Shown: positions 42,984 through 43,876 of the stretch, one piece after another
Layout: the number at the start of each line of letters is the position of its first letter
How positions within the stretch are numbered: position 1 is the first letter of the stretch
Source: an uncultured Clostridia bacterium
Lineage (GTDB): Bacteria > Bacillota > Clostridia > TANB77 > CAG-508
DNA length: 43,876 nucleotides
Assembly (NCBI GenBank): GCA_934120315.1
Contig: CAKOTX010000009.1
Location: 1 to 43,876, forward strand
Direction: 5' to 3'
The notes under the pieces: model-generated
Told to the model about the DNA's origin: nothing
Databases searched by the model: none
The model's input: the letters and a program-made list of their open reading frames with translations, nothing else
Program-made: the position numbers and the translations under genes

Positions 42984-43667
42984 ATGGATTTTTACGAAGA
43001 TGGTAATGCAGTTCATACTCTTGATACAAACAATATACTTACAGGCACATTTTTTAGAATGTTTTTAGGATTACTTGCAAGTGCCGGAACAGCTTTTTAT
43101 GTATATAGCTCTGGTTTATATATTACTATGATTGTAAATGGATACTTCTGGGGATTGGCTATTGCTGAAATCCTTGTTGTTCTTTTATTTTCATTATTAT
43201 TTAAAAAGCTTTCTCCAACAACAGTTACAGTATTGTTCTTTGGATATGCATTTTTGAATGGTTTTACTTTATCTGTTATCTTTGCAGCATATGAAATGTC
43301 TTCTATAGTATATGCATTTGCTGGAACAGCTGCTTTATTTGGAATTTTAGCTTTTCTTGGCTATAAAACTGATAAAGATATTTCAAGCTTTGGCACAATA
43401 TTAAGTGTTGCACTTATTATCGGTCTTGTACTAACCTTTATTAACCTTTTTATAGGTAGCACATTTTTAGATATTGCATTAGATTGGGCTATTTTAGCTA
43501 TTTTCTGTGGCTTAACATTTTATGATATGAACAAAATAAAAGTTATGCAAGAAGCTGGCTTCTGTGAAGATGAAAAATTATATGTATATGGTGCAATGGA
43601 ATTGTATTTAGATTTTATTAATATCTTTTTAAGAATTTTATCTCTATTTGGAAAAAATAAGGATTAA
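42984..43667 (+). CDS. Bax inhibitor-1/YccA family membrane protein
   Basis: 227 residues with about seven membrane helices. The pattern of the BI-1/UPF0005 family is visible: the cytosolic N-terminus before NILTGTFFRMFLGLLASAGT, the FLNGFTLSVIFAAYE helix, and the C-terminal LDWAILAIFCGLTFYDMNKI and YGAMELYLDFINIFLRIL. Bacterial members such as BsYetJ act as pH-sensitive calcium leak channels; that function is inferred from family. AAAGGTGGTGA precedes the ATG. It is a single gene. Confidence 0.93.
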   Translation: MDFYEDGNAVHTLDTNNILTGTFFRMFLGLLASAGTAFYVYSSGLYITMIVNGYFWGLAIAEILVVLLFSLLFKKLSPTTVTVLFFGYAFLNGFTLSVIFAAYEMSSIVYAFAGTAALFGILAFLGYKTDKDISSFGTILSVALIIGLVLTFINLFIGSTFLDIALDWAILAIFCGLTFYDMNKIKVMQEAGFCEDEKLYVYGAMELYLDFINIFLRILSLFGKNKD

Positions 43668-43674
43668 TTCTTTT

Positions 43675-43708
43675 CCTCTTACTCATTTTAAGTAAGGGGT
43701 TTTATTTT
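43675..43708 (+). terminator. Terminator of the Bax-inhibitor-1 gene
   Basis: CCTCTTACT (43675-43683) pairs with AGTAAGGGG (43691-43699, one wobble), followed by TTTTATTTT. Confidence 0.8.
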
Positions 43709-43746
43709 ATATTTTTTAATTTTTTTGTGTTTTTTTCAAAAAACTC

Positions 43747-43775
43747 TTGAATTTGTTTTTAATTTGTGCTATTAT
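43747..43775 (+). promoter_or_regulatory. Promoter of tRNA-Pro
   Basis: -35 TTGAAT (43747-43752), 17-bp spacer, -10 TATTAT (43770-43775). Confidence 0.7.
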
Positions 43776-43804
43776 ATATAAGCGTTCAGAGAACGTTATT
43801 TAAT

Positions 43805-43876
43805 CGAGGCGTAGCGCAGTTGGTAGCGCGCGTGGTTTGGGACCATGAGGTCGCAGGTTCGATCCCTGTCGCCTCG
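43805..43876 (+). tRNA. tRNA-Pro (anticodon UGG), 3' end cut by the window
   Basis: Acceptor CGAGGCG / CGCCTCG, D-arm GCGCAGTTGGTAGCGC, anticodon stem CGTGG / CCATG with loop TTTGGGA (anticodon TGG), T-arm CAGGTTCGATCCCTG. The discriminator base and CCA lie beyond the window. Confidence 0.95.

Overview
The window comes from a very AT-rich, low-GC Gram-positive anaerobe, most likely an uncultured gut member of the Clostridia (Bacillota). The signs are strong AGGAGG ribosome binding sites, sigma-A promoters with 17-bp spacers, a Phe T-box leader, a pyrH-frr-uppS-cdsA-rseP order, pflBA fermentation genes, BspA-type and LPxTG-type surface proteins, and a reductase-terminated NRPS of a kind known from gut Clostridia. 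The exact taxon cannot be fixed from the sequence.

Layout. 1-1300: the start of an unknown gene on the minus strand, a small membrane protein and a DUF3298 protein. 1356-9550 (minus): pheST behind a T-box, an unknown coiled-coil protein, a membrane-fused spermidine synthase-like protein, and aspS. 9665-10371: a decayed IS481-like element. 10465-13125 (minus): a large surface protein with a TasA-like N-terminus, about ten BspA/DUF285 repeats and a C-terminal formylglycine-generating-enzyme-like (C-type lectin fold) domain. Its 3' end looks like the variable region of a diversity-generating retroelement (DGR). Its 5' leader carries an (AC)11 microsatellite and a terminator. 13463-18337 (minus): the pyrH-frr-uppS-cdsA-rseP operon, with a zeta-toxin module where dxr often sits and an rseP that lacks its PDZ domain. 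18483-18670: a long rod-like inverted-repeat structure, either a 6S-like RNA or a palindromic element. 18684-22349 (minus): a frameshifted histidine phosphatase and pflA/pflB.

22664-27256 (plus): an ankyrin protein, a thioester/Cna-B adhesin with a truncated sorting signal, and tex. 27298-30787: an HD-GYP response regulator, a small acidic membrane protein and a 7TM-type histidine kinase. The kinase is coupled to the NRPS. 30793-38208 (minus): an NRPS with domains C-A-T-C-A-T-reductase. I read both adenylation domains as glycine-like, so an acylated dipeptide aldehyde or a pyrazinone is the likely product class. 38360-43876: an O-antigen ligase/polymerase-like protein, an HtrA protease, tRNA-Arg(ACG), a DUF2207 protein, a Bax-inhibitor-1 protein and tRNA-Pro(UGG).

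The most notable points are the candidate DGR target with a possibly phase-variable leader and no reverse transcriptase in the window, the NRPS plus sensor kinase unit, the toxin module inside an envelope-synthesis operon, and the unassigned 190-nt rod-like RNA candidate.
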